From assembly GCF_014199325.1 (NCBI RefSeq), contig NZ_JACIJJ010000001.1, positions 744,001 through 808,000 on the forward strand: a DNA stretch of 64,000 nt, read 5' to 3'. Of the stretch, positions 61,130 to 64,000 are shown piece by piece (the stretch's first letter is position 1; the number at the start of each line of letters is the position of its first letter). The notes beneath the pieces are model-generated. The model saw only the letters and a program-made list of their open reading frames with translations. It did no database searches and had not been told where the DNA came from. Both the position numbers and the translations under genes were made by a program. Source of the DNA: Sphingomonas yantingensis. Lineage in GTDB: Bacteria; Pseudomonadota; Alphaproteobacteria; Sphingomonadales; Sphingomonadaceae.

Positions 61130-62722
61130 TCAGGCGGCGAACTGGTTCATCGTGTTGTGGACGCCGCCCGCCTTCAGCGCGGCCTCGCCGGCGAAATATT
61201 CCTTGTGGTCGTCGCCGATGTCGCTGCCCGACATGTTCTGGTGCTTCACACAAGCGATCCCCTCGCGGATCTCCTTGCGCTGCACGCCCGCGACATAGCC
61301 GAGCATTCCCGCCTCGCCGAAGTACTCCTTCGCCAGATTGTCGGTCGACAACGCCGCGGTGTGATAGGTCGGCAGCGTGATGAGGTGGTGGAAGATGCCC
61401 GCCCGCGCCGCGGCATCGCGCTGGAAGGTGCGGATGCGCTCGTCGGCCTCCGTTGCCAGATCGGTGCCGTCGTAATCCACGCTCATCAGCCGCGCGCGGT
61501 CGTAGCCCGACACGTCGCGGCCCTCGCCTGCCCAGGCGTCGAACACCTGTTGGCGGAAGTTGAGCGTCCAGTTGAAGCTGGGCGAATTGTTGTAGACGAG
61601 CTTGGCGTCGGGGACGACCGCGCGGATGCGGTCGACCATGCCGGCGATCTGCTCGATATGCGGCTTCTCGGTCTCGATCCAGAGCAGGTCCGCGCCGTTC
61701 TGAAGGCTGGTGATACAGTCGAGGACGCAGCGATCCTCGCCCGTACCCGCGCGGAACTGATAGAGGTTCGAGGGCAGGCGCTTGGGCCGCATCAACTGGC
61801 CGTCGCGGTTGATGACGACGTCGCCGTTGAGGCTGGCGGCATCGACCGGCTCGCAATCGAGGAAGCGGTTATACTGGTCGCCGAGGTCGCCGGGCTCCTT
61901 GGAAAAAGCGATCTGCTTGGTGAGGCCGGCGCCGAGCGAGTCGGTACGGGCGACGATGATGCCGTCGTCGATGCCGAGTTCAAGGAAGGCGTAGCGGATC
62001 GCGCGGATCTTTTGCAGGAAATCCTCGTGCGGGACCGTCACCTTGCCGTCCTGGTGCCCACACTGCTTTTCGTCCGACACTTGGTTCTCGATCTGGAGCG
62101 CGCAGGCGCCCGCCTCGATCATCTTCTTGGCAAGAAGGTACGTCGCCTCGGCATTGCCGAAGCCCGCGTCGATATCGGCGATGATCGGCACGACATGCGT
62201 CTCGTGATTGTCGATCGCGTTGAGGATGCGCTGCTCCTCGATCGCGTTGCCCGCCTCGCGCGCCTTGTCGAGGTCGCGGAACAGGCCACCCAATTCGCGC
62301 GCGTCCGCCTGGCGCAGGAAGGTGTAGAGCTCCTCGATCAGCGCGGGGACGCTCGTCTTCTCGTGCATCGACTGGTCGGGCAGGGGGCCGAACTCGCTGC
62401 GCAGCGCGGCGATCATCCAGCCGGAGAGATAGAGGTAGCGGCGCTTGGTGGTGCCGAAATGCTTCTTGATCGCGATCAGCTTCTGCTGGCCGATGAAGCC
62501 GTGCCAGCAGCCGAGCGACTGGGTGTAGTTCGCGGGGTCCGCGTCGTAGGCGGCCATGTCCTCGCGCATGATCTTCGCGGTGTAGCGCGCGATGTCGAGG
62601 CCGGTGCGGAAGCGGTTTTGGAGGCGCATCCGCGCCACCGAATGCGCGTCGATCGCGGCCCAGGGGGCACCCGCGGCGGCGATGGTGCGGGCGGCGTCGG
62701 CGGTCGTCTGGGCAAGGGTCAT
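61130..62722 (-). CDS. aceA: Isocitrate lyase
   Basis: The 530-residue enzyme splits isocitrate into glyoxylate and succinate, opening the glyoxylate shunt for growth on acetate or fatty acids. It has the catalytic loop DEKQCGHQDGKV with its Cys, PIIADIDAGFGNAEATYLLA with metal-binding Asp, and VYNNSPSFNWTLNFR. The length matches the long isocitrate lyase class seen in Pseudomonas and sphingomonads rather than the shorter E. coli form. The ATG at 62722 begins MTLAQTTADAARTIAAAG. Dyads upstream at 62819-62855 are likely regulatory. No malate synthase or ScfR-type regulator gene lies next to it. Confidence 0.95.
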   Translation of the reverse strand: MTLAQTTADAARTIAAAGAPWAAIDAHSVARMRLQNRFRTGLDIARYTAKIMREDMAAYDADPANYTQSLGCWHGFIGQQKLIAIKKHFGTTKRRYLYLSGWMIAALRSEFGPLPDQSMHEKTSVPALIEELYTFLRQADARELGGLFRDLDKAREAGNAIEEQRILNAIDNHETHVVPIIADIDAGFGNAEATYLLAKKMIEAGACALQIENQVSDEKQCGHQDGKVTVPHEDFLQKIRAIRYAFLELGIDDGIIVARTDSLGAGLTKQIAFSKEPGDLGDQYNRFLDCEPVDAASLNGDVVINRDGQLMRPKRLPSNLYQFRAGTGEDRCVLDCITSLQNGADLLWIETEKPHIEQIAGMVDRIRAVVPDAKLVYNNSPSFNWTLNFRQQVFDAWAGEGRDVSGYDRARLMSVDYDGTDLATEADERIRTFQRDAAARAGIFHHLITLPTYHTAALSTDNLAKEYFGEAGMLGYVAGVQRKEIREGIACVKHQNMSGSDIGDDHKEYFAGEAALKAGGVHNTMNQFAA

Positions 62723-62818
62723 GGCACGTCTCGCTTCGTGAAGGTACCACCGGGTTATCGGCGGCGCTGTCACGAATCGAGGTAATCAGTCAGCTTTTGA
62801 CGTGATGAAGTCCGCTTA

Positions 62819-62855
62819 ACTGCAAAATGCAGTGAAACTCTGTAAATTCTTCACT
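62819..62855 (-). promoter_or_regulatory. Adjacent dyads upstream of aceA
   Basis: ACTGCAAAATGCAGT (62819-62833) is a perfect dyad with a 3-base centre. A second dyad, AGTGAA (62831-62836) with TTCACT (62850-62855), shares three bases with it. They lie about 100 bases before aceA and just past the cyclophilin stop, suggesting operator sites for glyoxylate shunt control. Confidence 0.45.
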
Positions 62856-63444
62856 TTAATCGAGCTGCGTGAAGGACCTTTATCGGCTGCGCAATCATCT
62901 GGCCGGGGAAGTGGCCGCCCGGCTGGGTCGGCGCATTCAGGATGTTGTAGATCACGTCCATCCCCTCGACCACGCGGCCGAACGCGGCATAGCCCAGATT
63001 GTCGCCGGGCTTGGTCGGATCGGCATCGAGGCTCGGCTGGTCGCCGACGCTGATCGTGAAGTCGCCGCGCGCGCTGCCCGGCTCGAACCGCGCGACGCTG
63101 ATCGCGCCGTCGAGGTGCTTGACCCCGGTCTGCGTCGTCGGCTCGTGCCTGATCGGTGGGAGGGCGCGCTTGGGATCGTTCTGCACGCCGAACTGGACGA
63201 AGCCGAACTTCTCCCCCGCCTTGACCGTCCGATAGAAGGTGATGCCGTCCAGCCGCTTCTGATCGACATATTTCAGGAAATTGGCGGCGGTGACGGGCGC
63301 GCGGTCGGTCTCGACCGCGACGACGAAGCGGCCCTTGTCGGTGTCGATCGCCACCCGCTCGGTCTTCGGCTGGGGGGCGGGGGCAGGGGCCGGCGCGGTC
63401 TGGAGCGCGGCGGCGAACAGGCAAATGATCGGCATCAGGCTCAC
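62851..63444 (-). CDS. Cyclophilin-type peptidylprolyl isomerase, exported
   Basis: The 197-residue protein has a short signal (MSLMPIICLFAAALQTAPAP), a Pro/Ala linker and a cyclophilin domain: VAIDTDKGRFVVAVETDRAP, KRLDGITFYRTVKAGEKFG, and FGRVVEGMDVIYNILNAP. It should catalyse prolyl isomerisation in the periplasm. The usual FMIQGGD stretch is altered to FGFVQFG, so activity may be reduced. The start GTG 63444 has AAAGGAG eight bases upstream; the ATG at 63435 is less favoured. It is divergent from trxB across about 100 bases. Confidence 0.86.
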   Translation of the reverse strand: MSLMPIICLFAAALQTAPAPAPAPQPKTERVAIDTDKGRFVVAVETDRAPVTAANFLKYVDQKRLDGITFYRTVKAGEKFGFVQFGVQNDPKRALPPIRHEPTTQTGVKHLDGAISVARFEPGSARGDFTISVGDQPSLDADPTKPGDNLGYAAFGRVVEGMDVIYNILNAPTQPGGHFPGQMIAQPIKVLHAARLK

Positions 63445-63548
63445 AACGCAAACTCCTTTGCCCCGGTGCAGGCACGTCCCCATGTTGCAGCAAACCGCCC
63501 CGGATCGTAAGGCCGGAGCATTCCGTTTTCTCGACGAAAGTTTGCCCG

Positions 63549-64000
63549 ATGACGACCCATTCGACCCGCATGCTGATCCTGGGCTCCGGCCCTGCCGGGC
63601 TGTCCGCGGCGATCTATGGCGCGCGCGCCGGCATGGAGCCGATCGTCGTGCAGGGCATCCAGCCCGGCGGCCAGCTGATGACCACCACCGATGTCGAGAA
63701 TTACCCCGGCTTTCGCGAGGTCATCCAGGGCCCCTGGCTGATGGACGAGATGCAGGCGCAGGCAAGCCATGTCGGCACGCGCCTGATGTACGACACCATC
63801 GTCGAGGTCGATCTGTCGCGCCGGCCCTTCCGCCTGATCGGCGACGGCGGCGACGTGTACGAGGGCGAGACGCTGGTCATCGCGACCGGCGCGCAGGCCA
63901 AGTGGCTCGGCCTCGACAGCGAGGAGGCGCTCAAGGGCAAGGGCGTCAGCGCTTGCGCAACGTGCGACGGCTTCTTCTATCGCGGCAAGAAGGTGGCGGT
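63549..64000 (+). CDS. trxB: Thioredoxin-disulfide reductase, partial
   Basis: The gene runs off the right edge, so about 150 residues are visible. The product begins MTTHSTRMLILGSGPAGLSA, an FAD-binding loop, followed by QPGGQLMTTTDVENYPGF, the second-half GETLVIATGAQAKWLGL, and the redox-active pair in SACATCDGFFYRGKKVAV, which lies at the usual distance in bacterial TrxB. It reduces thioredoxin with NADPH in the cytoplasm. The ATG at 63549 is the only start that gives the full FAD loop. It is divergent from the cyclophilin gene. Confidence 0.95.
   Translation, partial: MTTHSTRMLILGSGPAGLSAAIYGARAGMEPIVVQGIQPGGQLMTTTDVENYPGFREVIQGPWLMDEMQAQASHVGTRLMYDTIVEVDLSRRPFRLIGDGGDVYEGETLVIATGAQAKWLGLDSEEALKGKGVSACATCDGFFYRGKKVA

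Noticed and set aside
61157..62785. A 542-codon frame opposite aceA
   Set aside because: It mirrors a clearly conserved isocitrate lyase gene and shows no recognisable motif or ribosome site.

Overview
The window is a GC-rich, gene-dense stretch of ordinary chromosome from an alphaproteobacterium, most likely a Sphingomonas or close relative. Lineage markers visible here are a DUF1013/TrcR protein, an NDUFA12-type complex I accessory subunit, TIGR02300, DUF1192, DUF2093 and DUF2155 proteins, a LexA box of the alphaproteobacterial GTTC-N7-GTTC type, and dispersed short palindromes of the sort scattered through sphingomonad genomes. No prophage, integrative element, insertion sequence, CRISPR array or rRNA operon was seen. 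No gap without a gene exceeds 300 bases; the largest (25357-25652) holds a terminator and a long inverted repeat.

Layout. 1-7 kb: quinone oxidoreductase, an LpxH-type phosphatase paired with a glycosyltransferase, TrcR, NDUFA12 homologue, DUF2155, aat, a ParA-type ATPase and a small lipoprotein. 7-12 kb: a Y-family DNA polymerase under an SOS box, divergent from a glutathione-dependent formaldehyde oxidation operon (class III alcohol dehydrogenase, two VOC proteins, S-formylglutathione hydrolase), then an SDR. 12-18 kb: rlpA, an aromatic-acid-type MFS carrier, and a leftward envelope cluster (cvpA, Fe-S scaffold, Kef-type antiporter, DUF423). 18-25 kb: ptsP, a RodZ-like protein, cpoB, tilS and ftsH. 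25-38.6 kb: MipA/OmpV, SDR, prmA, a LuxR response regulator with a hybrid histidine kinase, purD, xseA, an M23 peptidase, cmk and aroA. 38.7-43.4 kb: TIGR02300, tRNA-Ala(GGC), a small RHH/membrane/EF-hand protein next to a signal peptidase I, an AraC regulator divergent from an SDR, and a cation diffusion facilitator. 43.5-51.7 kb: a LysR-controlled valine degradation operon that contains three envelope genes. 51.7-64 kb: a COQ8-like kinase, a glycosyltransferase, a TonB receptor divergent from a sugar ABC transporter, aceA, a cyclophilin and the start of trxB.

Genes are tightly packed. Many neighbours are translationally coupled by ATGA, GTGA or TGATG overlaps, and several convergent pairs overlap, most strikingly DUF2155 and aat (199 bases). 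The region is mainly housekeeping and catabolic. The most unusual items are the RHH/EF-hand protein beside lepB, the SOS box abutting the polymerase start codon, the DUF2155/aat antisense overlap, the three envelope genes inside the valine operon, and the 31-base tandem repeat before ftsH.
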